Source: a virus
IMG/VR virus record: IMGVR_UViG_3300036770_004723
Span: 1 to 64,000 of that record
Strand: one strand, 5' to 3'
DNA length: 64,000 nt
Shown here one piece after another: positions 34,652-42,638 of the stretch (positions are counted from its first letter, which is position 1; the number at the start of each line of letters is the position of its first letter). Below the pieces are notes generated by a model, which had not been told where the DNA came from, made no database searches, and saw only the letters and a list, made by a program, of their open reading frames with translations. The translations under genes and the position numbers were made by a program.

Positions 34652-35428
34652 ATGAATCTTACACAAATACCAATGGCTTTGGTAAAGCCTCAAACAGGCG
34701 CTATAGCAGGCCAAACAGTTAGTGTCGTAAGTCCAGAAAAATTAGGTACTGAGGATCCGCAATCAGGGTTAGTTCCTGCTGTAATACAAGGAACTTATGA
34801 TAGTGAAAGCGGAACAGTAACATTAGTAAATGCTGACGATAGTATTGTTACCATAACTGGATTTCCAACTGAGAGATCATTACCGCAAGGCCACAGAGGA
34901 CCTGAAGGTAAAGTTGGCTTACGTGGTTTACCTGGTAGGTCAGGACGAGATGGTAAACCAGGAATACAAGGTTGTCCAGGAGTTAAAGGAGATCGTGGAT
35001 TACGTGGGCCGATAGGGCCAGAAGGGCCAAGAGGCCCACAAGGAGAAATAGGTAAAACAGGTGAGAAAGGTGATAAGGGAGATAAAGGTGACGCAGGTGC
35101 TGACGGCGTAGAACCTGAATATTTAAAAACTAGTCGTGGTGTTTCTATCACAATAAAAAGAAGTGGCGGAAATATACAAAGCGGCTATTATGAAAATATT
35201 TTACAGGATAGAACAATTACTGTGCTTTTCCCGCGTAACCTTGTTAACCAAGTAGCATCAATAATTCTTTTCTTTAAAAATCCTAGCAGCTACCAAGCAC
35301 AAAATTACGAAATAGGGAACTATTTTTATGATGACCTTGAAATTGGTGGCTTTACAATAACTTTAAAAGGTACTGTACCTACACCGCTAGAAGCTTGGCA
35401 ATTCTGGTGGCTGGTAATGGGCGATTAA
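34652..35428 (+). CDS. Collagen-like fibre protein, 258 aa
   Basis: Fourth collagen-like paralogue: N-terminal domain beginning MNLTQIPMALVKP and ending ITGFPTERS, Gly-X-Y triplets at about 80-152 with Cys108 in the tenth triplet (GIQGCPGV), then a beta-rich C-terminal domain of about 105 residues (NIQSGYYENILQDRTITVLF) unlike the short caps of the other paralogues. It lies 7.6 kb from them, separated by fibre genes, so the family was dispersed by rearrangement. Probably a trimeric stalk with a distal knob. Confidence 0.83.
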   Translation: MNLTQIPMALVKPQTGAIAGQTVSVVSPEKLGTEDPQSGLVPAVIQGTYDSESGTVTLVNADDSIVTITGFPTERSLPQGHRGPEGKVGLRGLPGRSGRDGKPGIQGCPGVKGDRGLRGPIGPEGPRGPQGEIGKTGEKGDKGDKGDAGADGVEPEYLKTSRGVSITIKRSGGNIQSGYYENILQDRTITVLFPRNLVNQVASIILFFKNPSSYQAQNYEIGNYFYDDLEIGGFTITLKGTVPTPLEAWQFWWLVMGD

Positions 35429-35429
35429 T

Positions 35430-35951
35430 ATGCAAACAGATTCTAAATATGTAAGTTTTGATCCTGAAAGATGCGGATCTAGTAATATTACAGGTATCTA
35501 TTCAAACCCAGCTTTAGCTAAAACTCAAAACGTTGTACTTATATCAGGTCTTGAGTTATCACAATATCGCAATGCACCAAATGATTTTGGTATAGATCAA
35601 GACAAAAGATTTACCCGAATTAATCGGGCAGAAAACTCCATTGTCAAAACAATCGCTCAAGAAAGAAATATTGCAAAAAACGATATTATCAAACCTATTC
35701 AAGTAGACTTAAGCTCTAGTGAAATTTCTGAATTATTTGAATACATTCCTGACATGACTCTTCAACTAAATTTAATGAGCGGACTGCATTTGACTTTAGC
35801 AAACAAATCTTCTGTTTGTAGGTTATGGTGCAGGTCAGAGTCAGGTGATTGGTTATTTAAAGACCATTCATACGAGCAACTTATTAAAGTTGCAAAAGCA
35901 ATTAACGCGCGTAGAGAAGCTATGAGTGAAAATGTCTACGCCACTTTCTAA
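35430..35951 (+). CDS. Hypothetical protein, 173 aa
   Basis: Not recognised. It starts 1 nt after the stop of the collagen-like gene with no clear ribosome-binding site, so coupling is likely. It contains FDPERCGSSN near the start and a C-terminal half with LHLTLANKSSVCRLWCRSESGDW followed by a helix. Paired with the upstream fibre, it may be an accessory structural protein or fibre chaperone; neither is shown. Confidence 0.68.
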   Translation: MQTDSKYVSFDPERCGSSNITGIYSNPALAKTQNVVLISGLELSQYRNAPNDFGIDQDKRFTRINRAENSIVKTIAQERNIAKNDIIKPIQVDLSSSEISELFEYIPDMTLQLNLMSGLHLTLANKSSVCRLWCRSESGDWLFKDHSYEQLIKVAKAINARREAMSENVYATF

Positions 35952-35968
35952 AGTCTAAGGCTTAATCT

Positions 35969-36907
35969 ATGGATCAGCTATTAGTAAGTTTAATTACGGA
36001 GTGTTTAGCTAAATCAACTACATTAGGCATAACAGGATCTAATACAGTTGTATTATCTGTAGGTGCATCAGATAATGAAAGTGTTAATATTTATGTGAGT
36101 TACATAGAACCGAATTTAGCGGAGCTTCCGTTAAATTTTATGTGGTTGGTGGCAGATCAAAATAGCGGTAATTACAGAAAACTATTAAAGCGTGTTTCAC
36201 GTATAAGTACACCGCCATTTAATAATACTTATATTGAGTTAAGTACACGGCAAGAAGTTTTAACCAATTACATGCAATATGATCAAGCTAGCTTGATCCG
36301 AAGCGCTTTAATTAACCACGTTGTTAGTACAGGTAACAGTCACAATGCAACACCTACACAATTAAGTTCTGTTAATGTAGGTGGAGATCAAATGGTAGGG
36401 CAGTTGTTAGCCCGAGCCAATTGGAGAACTGTTCCATTAGTGCCTACAGAATTTATACCAAATCAAAGATTGATCGATGCACAGAATGCGCAAACAAATG
36501 GATTCTACACGATCATAATGCAGTTAAATTCTAGAGTAAGTAAAGTAGAGGAAGAACTAAGGAATTTAAAACTAGGTAGGATAAAAGAATTAGAGGATAG
36601 AGTTACATTAATTGAAGAAACTGGTAATGGATCTATTGATATAGGTATTGTACCAAGAACTTATGTTCACATACAAGAAACGGAACAAAGTATTTGGACA
36701 ATTAATCATAGACTAGGTAATACAGACCTAATAGTTCAATACTGGGTAGCTCAATTAGATGGTGATGGAAAAACAGTTTACGAAGTTGCTGTAGCTGAAT
36801 CTATAACTTTGTTAGATGGTGAATTTTTAGTTGTAGAACATAACATGCCGGTAAAAGGTAAGGTTGTAATTCTTGAGGCAGGTTTAGATCCTGCACCTAT
36901 TAATTGA
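35969..36907 (+). CDS. Tail-fibre protein with coiled coil and distal WxIxH domain, 312 aa
   Basis: The N-terminal two fifths look structural (LTNYMQYDQASLIRSALINHVV). A coiled coil follows at about 190-220 (LNSRVSKVEEELRNLKLG, ELEDRVTLIEE). The C-terminal domain opens with YVHIQETEQSIWTINHRLG, the motif (H.Q....W.I.H.LG) also found in the genes at 41239 and 41859 and in altered form at the end of the 566-residue fibre. A trimeric fibre with a distal binding domain is likely. AAGGCTTAATCT precedes the ATG. The four-gene membrane/secreted cassette follows. Confidence 0.72.
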   Translation: MDQLLVSLITECLAKSTTLGITGSNTVVLSVGASDNESVNIYVSYIEPNLAELPLNFMWLVADQNSGNYRKLLKRVSRISTPPFNNTYIELSTRQEVLTNYMQYDQASLIRSALINHVVSTGNSHNATPTQLSSVNVGGDQMVGQLLARANWRTVPLVPTEFIPNQRLIDAQNAQTNGFYTIIMQLNSRVSKVEEELRNLKLGRIKELEDRVTLIEETGNGSIDIGIVPRTYVHIQETEQSIWTINHRLGNTDLIVQYWVAQLDGDGKTVYEVAVAESITLLDGEFLVVEHNMPVKGKVVILEAGLDPAPIN

Positions 36908-36933
36908 AAATCCAAAGGTAATGGAGTGCCTTA

Positions 36934-37884
36934 ATGAAAGTTTTTACATTAGTTTTTATTTTACTTTTGTCTTTTAATTGTTGGCCTCACAGTTTAAAGA
37001 TAGAAAACAAGCCAACAATATATCTGGTAACACAGAATCCGTTAGGTGCTTATTATGGAGATAGAGTAGCAAATCATTTAGCAAAGTCATTTAAAGATCA
37101 CCAAATAAATACATACTACCTGAACATGGATATAGGCACGTCAGATTCTAATATTAATTATTTGCTGAATTTGATAGTAGATGACATAAATAAAGTAAAT
37201 CCCAGCTTTGTTTTTGTTCATAATTCAGGACTGACGGTAGCCCTGAAAAAAGAATTAGGTTCGAAGTATATAATAAGTGATTTCTCAGTAACTAATACTA
37301 AGGATGACGTGTTACTAGAAGATCCTATAACAAAACTTATTTCTATATTAGATGCTTTTGACTACACAGTAGGTAAATATTATATAATAACGGATAAGAC
37401 AAATCAAAGTAAAAGAAATTCTTCTTTGTTCAAAAGATTGCTAAAAGCTAACAAAGTTAAAGACGTAGACATAGAGATACTTGAGGTCTCTGATGCAAAG
37501 AATTTAACTAAAGAGTTAAATAGACTTAACGGTTTACCTAAAGGTGTTATATTTAATGCGCTGTACTTGCTTCGTGATAATGAATTAAATAAAATAAAAT
37601 ACGCGGTAGAGCTGAAAAATCAACTAACAGAATTCAATAAAAAACACATTGATGTCAGTCCTTACTTAAGTGTTGGAGGCAATGAAGCACTTATATTTCT
37701 AATTGACTTAAATCAAGCCAACAGCTTTTTTAAAAAGTATATCAATAAGTCTTCAGATTCTGAAATAGAAAGGGCAAACTTTAAGGTATTGTTGAATGTT
37801 GATAGATTCGATAAGCTGGGATTAAAGGAGCATTATATGAAAAATATAAATGTTATTGATGGAGTAATTTATGACAAACATTAA
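36934..37884 (+). CDS. Secreted periplasmic-binding-like protein, 316 aa
   Basis: A signal peptide is clear: MKVFTLVFILLLSFNCWPHS, with a likely cleavage around residue 20. The mature part is alpha/beta and resembles type 1 periplasmic binding proteins of the ABC_sub_bind kind. It has repeated strand-helix units such as IYLVTQNPLGAYYGD, PSFVFVHNSGLTVALKKELG, YIISDFSVTN, VGKYYIITDKTNQSKR and GVIFNALYLL. This is an inference from the overall pattern; no ligand can be named. AAGG lies well upstream of ATG 36934. It overlaps the next gene, a one-pass membrane protein, by 14 nt. An exported solute-binding-like protein inside a tail-fibre operon is unexpected. Confidence 0.6.
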   Translation: MKVFTLVFILLLSFNCWPHSLKIENKPTIYLVTQNPLGAYYGDRVANHLAKSFKDHQINTYYLNMDIGTSDSNINYLLNLIVDDINKVNPSFVFVHNSGLTVALKKELGSKYIISDFSVTNTKDDVLLEDPITKLISILDAFDYTVGKYYIITDKTNQSKRNSSLFKRLLKANKVKDVDIEILEVSDAKNLTKELNRLNGLPKGVIFNALYLLRDNELNKIKYAVELKNQLTEFNKKHIDVSPYLSVGGNEALIFLIDLNQANSFFKKYINKSSDSEIERANFKVLLNVDRFDKLGLKEHYMKNINVIDGVIYDKH

Positions 37885-38158
37885 TCCTAATCATATAAAG
37901 AGTTTGCTTATTATATTTGTAGCAATAGCGCTCTTTATGTTTTTAGGAGAGTTTTTTCTTAATGCAAAGGATGATAAAGAAAAAGCAATAAAAAACGAAA
38001 TAGTACTGTGCGCAAGCGCAATATGTATTAATAAGAAAATTGGACATCAATGTCTTGAAATAGATCCTGCCATGACACGGATAGTAATCGCAGAAGATCC
38101 TAATTCTAAGTCTCAACGTATTATCATAGAGACAGGAAACAGTTGTGCAAACAACTAA
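37871..38158 (+). CDS. One-pass membrane protein, 95 aa
   Basis: A short polar N terminus is followed by one hydrophobic span (about residues 10-30, LLIIFVAIALFMFLGEFF). The C-terminal domain of about 60 residues contains four cysteines (LCASAICINKK, HQCLEI, NSCANN), which would fit a disulphide-bonded periplasmic domain. GGAG lies before ATG 37871, inside the end of the secreted-protein gene. The gap to the next gene is 9 nt. No family is recognised. Confidence 0.7.
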   Translation: MTNINPNHIKSLLIIFVAIALFMFLGEFFLNAKDDKEKAIKNEIVLCASAICINKKIGHQCLEIDPAMTRIVIAEDPNSKSQRIIIETGNSCANN

Positions 38159-38167
38159 GGGCTTAAA

Positions 38168-38698
38168 ATGGGTGATGTGTTTAAAGTGATATTAGATCAG
38201 TCACCAAGCACCGCAATTCTACTGCTGATTATTCTAGGTATGTCGTGGTTCATTTATAGTCACGCATTGCCTGCTATTCAAAATTTAAAAAATCATGAAA
38301 TAGAAAAAGAAGCGTGGATTAAAGAGCGTAATGATCTTAATACTATAATTGCCAACCACGTAGTTAACGATAAAACAGAACAGTTAATACAAGAATTAAT
38401 AAAAACTTGTCAGGCCACACATCAAAAAGTTTCTGAACTATCTTTACAAGTAGATGATGATTTTGAAAAGCTTGCAAAAGAAGTAGAGAACTTAATGCGT
38501 TTGTATCGTGAACTGATAGCATCAAGTGATAGTAATATGCTAAGAAGAACAGAAGGAGTGGATGCGAACCTTCAGTTAATAACGCAGCAAGTAAGTATTG
38601 TAAGTCACAAGTTATCAGGAATAACAGGCTTACTGGTTGGGAACCAACATAGAGCTGCACTCGAACTCATGGGTAGTGAGTTTAAGGATCTCAAGTGA
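38168..38698 (+). CDS. Membrane-anchored coiled-coil protein, 176 aa
   Basis: N-terminal transmembrane span at about 15-32 (TAILLLIILGMSWFIY), then a long charged helical region (about 40-150) with heptad-like spacing (ELSLQVDDDFEKLAKEVENL), suggesting a coiled coil. AAGGGCTTAAA precedes ATG 38168. It overlaps the next gene by 1 nt (TGATG). With the two genes before it, it makes a membrane/periplasm set. Not recognised. Confidence 0.7.
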   Translation: MGDVFKVILDQSPSTAILLLIILGMSWFIYSHALPAIQNLKNHEIEKEAWIKERNDLNTIIANHVVNDKTEQLIQELIKTCQATHQKVSELSLQVDDDFEKLAKEVENLMRLYRELIASSDSNMLRRTEGVDANLQLITQQVSIVSHKLSGITGLLVGNQHRAALELMGSEFKDLK

Positions 38699-39426
38699 TG
38701 TCTCTTGAATTTAAATCGATCATTTGCGAAACCAATTCAAGATCTTGGTTGTGCAAGAACCAACTAATAAGAATGTTTCTGAATTCGAAAAAATACAAAT
38801 TCAGTAATACAAGTTTAACAGTGCTTGAATCTGAAATAGATCTTACAACAGATCTAATTCGTTTAACGGAAAAAGAATTTTTAGATAATTTAGATATTAT
38901 CGAGGCCAGAAGAAACATACTGGAAAAATCCAGATTGTTGATGGCTACTCACATTGATTCTTTAAAGTCGAACACAAAATTAGAGCCTAGTCTATTGTTA
39001 GTGTATATGGCGGTCAAACAAAAATACATCAAAGTTTTGTTAGACAGATTAGCGGTATTCCTTCAACAAGAAAAAGAATTAAGCTATCCAGAAATAAGCA
39101 ATTTTTTATGTAGCGTATTAAACCACTTGGCCTTGATCTTAAGTGAGATAGACTATTTGGTATTCTGGAAGTCAGTGGACAATTTTGATCCTTTTGTTAC
39201 AATAGACTATTTAGATCTCGTGTTTACACGGGATATAGATAGAAACTTTATAACAGAAAGATTAAAATTTTATAAGGAAAATAATCTGTTACGTGATCCA
39301 TTTTTGTGTGTGAAGTTATATGTAAGTGCAGAAAGATTGGATAGTGATACAACATTATCTGATAGCTACGAACTTGCATTAGTAGAAATAAAAAAGTGTG
39401 GTTTTAAAATAATCTCCATTCTGTAG
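38698..39426 (+). CDS. Hypothetical helical protein, 242 aa
   Basis: Not recognised. ATG 38698 in TGATG overlaps the preceding stop; the GTG at 38695 is less likely. Helical throughout, with LTVLESEIDLTTDLIRLTEKEF and several Leu-rich helices and no membrane span, so probably cytoplasmic or a peripheral partner of the membrane proteins. It is the last gene of the four-gene cassette. The next gene (39455) has a different base composition. Confidence 0.7.
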   Translation: MSLEFKSIICETNSRSWLCKNQLIRMFLNSKKYKFSNTSLTVLESEIDLTTDLIRLTEKEFLDNLDIIEARRNILEKSRLLMATHIDSLKSNTKLEPSLLLVYMAVKQKYIKVLLDRLAVFLQQEKELSYPEISNFLCSVLNHLALILSEIDYLVFWKSVDNFDPFVTIDYLDLVFTRDIDRNFITERLKFYKENNLLRDPFLCVKLYVSAERLDSDTTLSDSYELALVEIKKCGFKIISIL

Positions 39427-39454
39427 TAAATAATCTTAAATAACTGAGGTATAT

Positions 39455-41155
39455 ATGTCTAAGCAATACGGTAATCTGGTATTCATGGGTCAAGGCCAAG
39501 TAAAAAACTTCACACCTGAAAAACTGGCGGCAGATCCAGTAGGTGTTGGTTTATGGGAAGGTCGCGTATGGACCAACGAAACTGAAAAATGTATTAAGTT
39601 CTTTTTAGATGGTGAAGTTAAGCAAGTTGCTGAAGGCGGTTCACTGGAAGATTATTTACGTCGTGACGGCACACTGAACATGTTGGCAGACCTGACTTTA
39701 AGTTCAGATGATCAAAGTGCTGCCGCAGACACTACTGCTGTAAGTAAGAAACATGTTGAAACTCGCTTATCTACCAAACAAAATACTGTAACTGGCGCAG
39801 CAACTTCAATCGTTACAGCAGATTTAACTGCTGAACGTGTTGCTGTTTCTGATGCAAGCGGTAAAGTTGCAGTTTCTGCTGTTACTACTACTGAATTGGG
39901 CTATGTTGGCGGTGTTACTTCAGGCATTCAAGCACAGATCGACAGCAAACAAGATGACCTTGGTTATGTACCAGTAAATCGCGCTGGTGATAGCATGACC
40001 GGCCAGCTGGCAATGAACAACGAACGTATCATTGGTGTAGGCGCTCCAGTTAACGCAAACGATGCAATTCGTAAGATCGATCTTGATACTGCAATCGCAA
40101 ACTTAAACTGGCAAGATGACGTATTAGCAATTCAAGTTGATAATACTTTAGTTCCAGAATTAGTTGAAGGTTCTCGTTACATTGTCACTGACGTTGCAAA
40201 TTTAAATGCGGGTTTCGGTGTTATTGCTGATGTAGCAAATAATGATATCGTTGAATATGTCGGCGGTGCTTTCGTTGTTGCATACGATATTAGTGCTGCT
40301 GGTGCGCAAGCTGCTGGTACTTTTACTACCAATATTGCTGACGGTTCATTCTATCGTTACAATGGTTCATGGTCACGTTTCGAAGGTGTTGACAGTATTG
40401 TTGCTGGTACGGGTTTAGTGCGTTCAGGTAACGTTTTCAACGTTAACATGGGTGCCGGTATTTCTGAATTACCTTCAGATGAAATCGGTATTGATGTACG
40501 TGCTAACGGTGGTTTATTTCTTACTGAAGATGGTTCAGTTGCCTCAACTGGTGCAAGCGCACAATTAGCTGTACTGTTACAGTCTACTGGCGGTCTGGAT
40601 ATCGGTGTTGACGGTGGCGTACAAGTTAAATCACAAGGTATCGTCGCAGCAATGTTAGGTGCTGTTGCTGCAAACGGTTTAACTGGTGGTAACGGTGTAG
40701 CTGTTAGTGTTTTAGCTGCTGACGCTTCTTTAACTGTTGATGTGTCTGGCGTTAAATTAAATGAAACACACACTGACGGCATTTATGCCCGTCAAGATGG
40801 TGCAGATTTTACTGGCGCTGTTACTGTACAGGCTCCAACTGCTAATGCAAATCCGGCTACAAAACTGTATGTTGATACAAAAGAAACTGCGTTACAGGAT
40901 GCTATCACAGCAGTAAATGCTCGCGTAACTGACGGTCATTTTGTTTATGATGGTACTGCTGCCGCTGCGTCAACACACACTGTTGCACACGGTATCGGTC
41001 AGAAATATGTTTCTGTAACTGTAGTAGATGAATTCGACAACGTTGTTGGCGTTGATGAAATTACTTATGTTGATGCAAACACTTTAACAGTTTCTGTATT
41101 GCCTGCAAGTAAAATCCGTGTAATCTGTGTTGGTTCGGCTCCAGTAGTAGCATAA
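39455..41155 (+). CDS. Tail-fibre protein, 566 aa, distinct base composition
   Basis: It has recognised fibre features. The N-terminal module YGNLVFMGQGQVKNF is related to that of the next gene. Repeats include LTAERVAVSDASGKVAVSA and KQDDLGYVPVN. The shaft motif DSMTGQLAMNNERIIGVG followed by PVNANDAIRK is widespread in phage fibres. A C-terminal domain STHTVAHGIGQKYVSV matches the W.I.H.LG distal domain family. Codons here use C and G in third position much more than neighbours (CGT, CTG, GGC, GCA/GCT rich in Ala, Val and Asp). High expression or recent acquisition could explain this. GAGGTATAT precedes the ATG. A terminator follows at 41182-41208. Confidence 0.85.
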   Translation: MSKQYGNLVFMGQGQVKNFTPEKLAADPVGVGLWEGRVWTNETEKCIKFFLDGEVKQVAEGGSLEDYLRRDGTLNMLADLTLSSDDQSAAADTTAVSKKHVETRLSTKQNTVTGAATSIVTADLTAERVAVSDASGKVAVSAVTTTELGYVGGVTSGIQAQIDSKQDDLGYVPVNRAGDSMTGQLAMNNERIIGVGAPVNANDAIRKIDLDTAIANLNWQDDVLAIQVDNTLVPELVEGSRYIVTDVANLNAGFGVIADVANNDIVEYVGGAFVVAYDISAAGAQAAGTFTTNIADGSFYRYNGSWSRFEGVDSIVAGTGLVRSGNVFNVNMGAGISELPSDEIGIDVRANGGLFLTEDGSVASTGASAQLAVLLQSTGGLDIGVDGGVQVKSQGIVAAMLGAVAANGLTGGNGVAVSVLAADASLTVDVSGVKLNETHTDGIYARQDGADFTGAVTVQAPTANANPATKLYVDTKETALQDAITAVNARVTDGHFVYDGTAAAASTHTVAHGIGQKYVSVTVVDEFDNVVGVDEITYVDANTLTVSVLPASKIRVICVGSAPVVA

Positions 41156-41181
41156 TACAGATTTATAACAAGATAAAAACT

Positions 41182-41208
41182 ATGGGGCGTTAATTCGCCC
41201 CATTTTTG
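41182..41208 (+). terminator. Rho-independent terminator after the 566-aa fibre gene
   Basis: ATGGGGCG (41182-41189), a 6-nt loop, CGCCCCAT (41196-41203), then TTTTG. It is a strong GC stem with a T-tract. It would separate the unusual fibre gene from the adhesin array, either fully or as an attenuator. Confidence 0.85.
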
Positions 41209-41238
41209 TTTCTTCATTTTACACACGAAGGAAAACCT

Positions 41239-41847
41239 ATGAAATTTTTAGGTAAAATAAATCTCATGGGTAACACTGTAAAAAATATGACTATTGATAG
41301 CGACGATCAGGGAATTGAATTTCCAGGTGAAGGTCGCTTAGTTAGAAAAAATGGTCGCTTACTTTTAGGTGTTGCTTATATAGATGGATCAACGCAAGGA
41401 ATTGCGTATGTTCCTATGTTACAGGAAAAGAATACACACTTACATGATCAAACTGTTCCTAGTGTTGAGTGGATAATTACACACAACATGAATAGCACTA
41501 GATTAGCTGTGCAAGTTTGGCCAGAAGGTGAAGTAGGTACAGCTGAAAAAATCGAAGCAATTGATGCGGATACTGTACGAGTTACTTTTAGTATTCCAGT
41601 AACAGGCACCGCAACTGTTATTGTTGGTAATATAGATGGCTTACCTAAACCAGATATTCGTTTCGAACAAGCAGTAGTAGACCAAACTTCTGTAATGATA
41701 AATCACGGCTTAGGTTATGAACCAATTATACGTGTTCTAAACGAAGGCGGTTTAGAATTACTGAATTATTCCGTAACTCACCCAACAGTAAATAGTTCTA
41801 TGTTGACGTTTACCGATCAAACATCAGCAACAGTATACTGTTTTTAA
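41239..41847 (+). CDS. Fibre protein with WxIxH domains, 202 aa
   Basis: ATG 41239 with GAAGGA upstream is preferred to the upstream in-frame TTG at 41206, which lies in the terminator. The N-terminal module (FLGKINLMGNTVKNMTI) is similar to the start of the 566-residue fibre. At about 75-140 is the domain THLHDQTVPSVEWIITHNMN, and a second, shorter copy follows (VDQTSVMINHGLG). So it is a short fibre unit with two distal domains in tandem, perhaps produced by duplication of a fibre end. Confidence 0.75.
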   Translation: MKFLGKINLMGNTVKNMTIDSDDQGIEFPGEGRLVRKNGRLLLGVAYIDGSTQGIAYVPMLQEKNTHLHDQTVPSVEWIITHNMNSTRLAVQVWPEGEVGTAEKIEAIDADTVRVTFSIPVTGTATVIVGNIDGLPKPDIRFEQAVVDQTSVMINHGLGYEPIIRVLNEGGLELLNYSVTHPTVNSSMLTFTDQTSATVYCF

Positions 41848-41858
41848 GGAGATCGTAT

Positions 41859-42083
41859 ATGGCGATTCAGCTTACAGTACAATCTCACACACATTTACAG
41901 CAAGTACCTAGCAGTATGTGGGTAATAACGCATAATCTAGGTAGATTGCCTGCAATTGATGTTTATGTTAATCATCAAGGATCTTTGCAAAAAATTCAAC
42001 CAAAGAATATTGTAAAGCAAGATGATAATGTTTCGAAAATCTATTTCAGTCAACCTATGACTGGACAAGCGAGGGCGATCTAA
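41859..42083 (+). CDS. Single WxIxH fibre domain, 74 aa
   Basis: The whole protein is one distal-domain copy: SHTHLQQVPSSMWVITHNLG, then a strand-rich tail ending FSQPMTGQARAI. It matches the domain in the preceding gene (H.H.Q..PS..W.ITHN). It ends in TAATG, overlapping the next start by 1 nt. It could be an independently made knob protein or a leftover of a broken fibre. AAGGAGATCGTAT precedes the ATG. Confidence 0.72.
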   Translation: MAIQLTVQSHTHLQQVPSSMWVITHNLGRLPAIDVYVNHQGSLQKIQPKNIVKQDDNVSKIYFSQPMTGQARAI

Positions 42084-42631
42084 TGTTAATAGATGGCGCA
42101 CAACTATTAGAAGGCAGCACCTTAGAAATATCACCAATTGATTTTGGTACAGAGTTTCCGGTCAGTGCTGATGACGGCAAACGTTTCAAAAAAGAAGGAA
42201 CTGATGCAGGTAACTACGTGTATTCATTGTTTTTAAACAAATGGATAAAAGTAGATAATGTTAGTTTTAATAGCTATGATATAAGTGCAAGCATATTTGA
42301 TAGACCTAGATCTAATGATGTTGTAGTGCGACATATCGCAGCACGTACCTTTTATCTTAAAAAAGATTTAGAAGGTTCTTTAGCTAGTGCAAACTTAGCA
42401 GCAACAGATTTAACTGTGTTCGATGTTTTTGTTAAAAATGAAAATTCTAACACAAAAGTAGCTACATTAAAATTTTTAGCAGGATCTAGTATTGGTGTAT
42501 TTGAAAGCCTAGATACTCAAAATAGTATCATACTAGGTCGAGGCTACGAACTAATAATTGTAGCACCTGAAAATCGTGATGCAACTTTATCCAGTATTGC
42601 AATTACTCTATCAGGATACTTATTCGTCTGA
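42083..42631 (+). CDS. Fibre-tip-like protein, 182 aa
   Basis: The N-terminal quarter (FPVSADDGKRFKKEG, YVYSLFLNKWIKVD) resembles a fibre attachment repeat. The remaining part, with ARTFYLKKDLEGSLASANLA through VAPENRDATLSSIAITLSGYL, has the pattern of distal beta domains at phage fibre ends (TF.I.K......TF..G...G.F.........D.L...AP...D..L..I..TL.G). Possibly a receptor-contacting knob. Coupled to the previous gene by TAATG. Confidence 0.7.
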   Translation: MLIDGAQLLEGSTLEISPIDFGTEFPVSADDGKRFKKEGTDAGNYVYSLFLNKWIKVDNVSFNSYDISASIFDRPRSNDVVVRHIAARTFYLKKDLEGSLASANLAATDLTVFDVFVKNENSNTKVATLKFLAGSSIGVFESLDTQNSIILGRGYELIIVAPENRDATLSSIAITLSGYLFV

Positions 42632-42638
42632 GGTAAAT

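Noticed and set aside
34795-35151. Minus-strand Pro/Ser/Gly-rich frame of 118 codons
   Set aside because: Mirror image of the collagen triplets of the 258-residue fibre gene; it appears only because GGN codons reverse to NCC.
40357-40782. Minus-strand frame of 141 codons
   Set aside because: Lies opposite the well-supported 566-residue fibre gene, has no ribosome-binding site and a shadow-like Ala/Thr/Pro composition.
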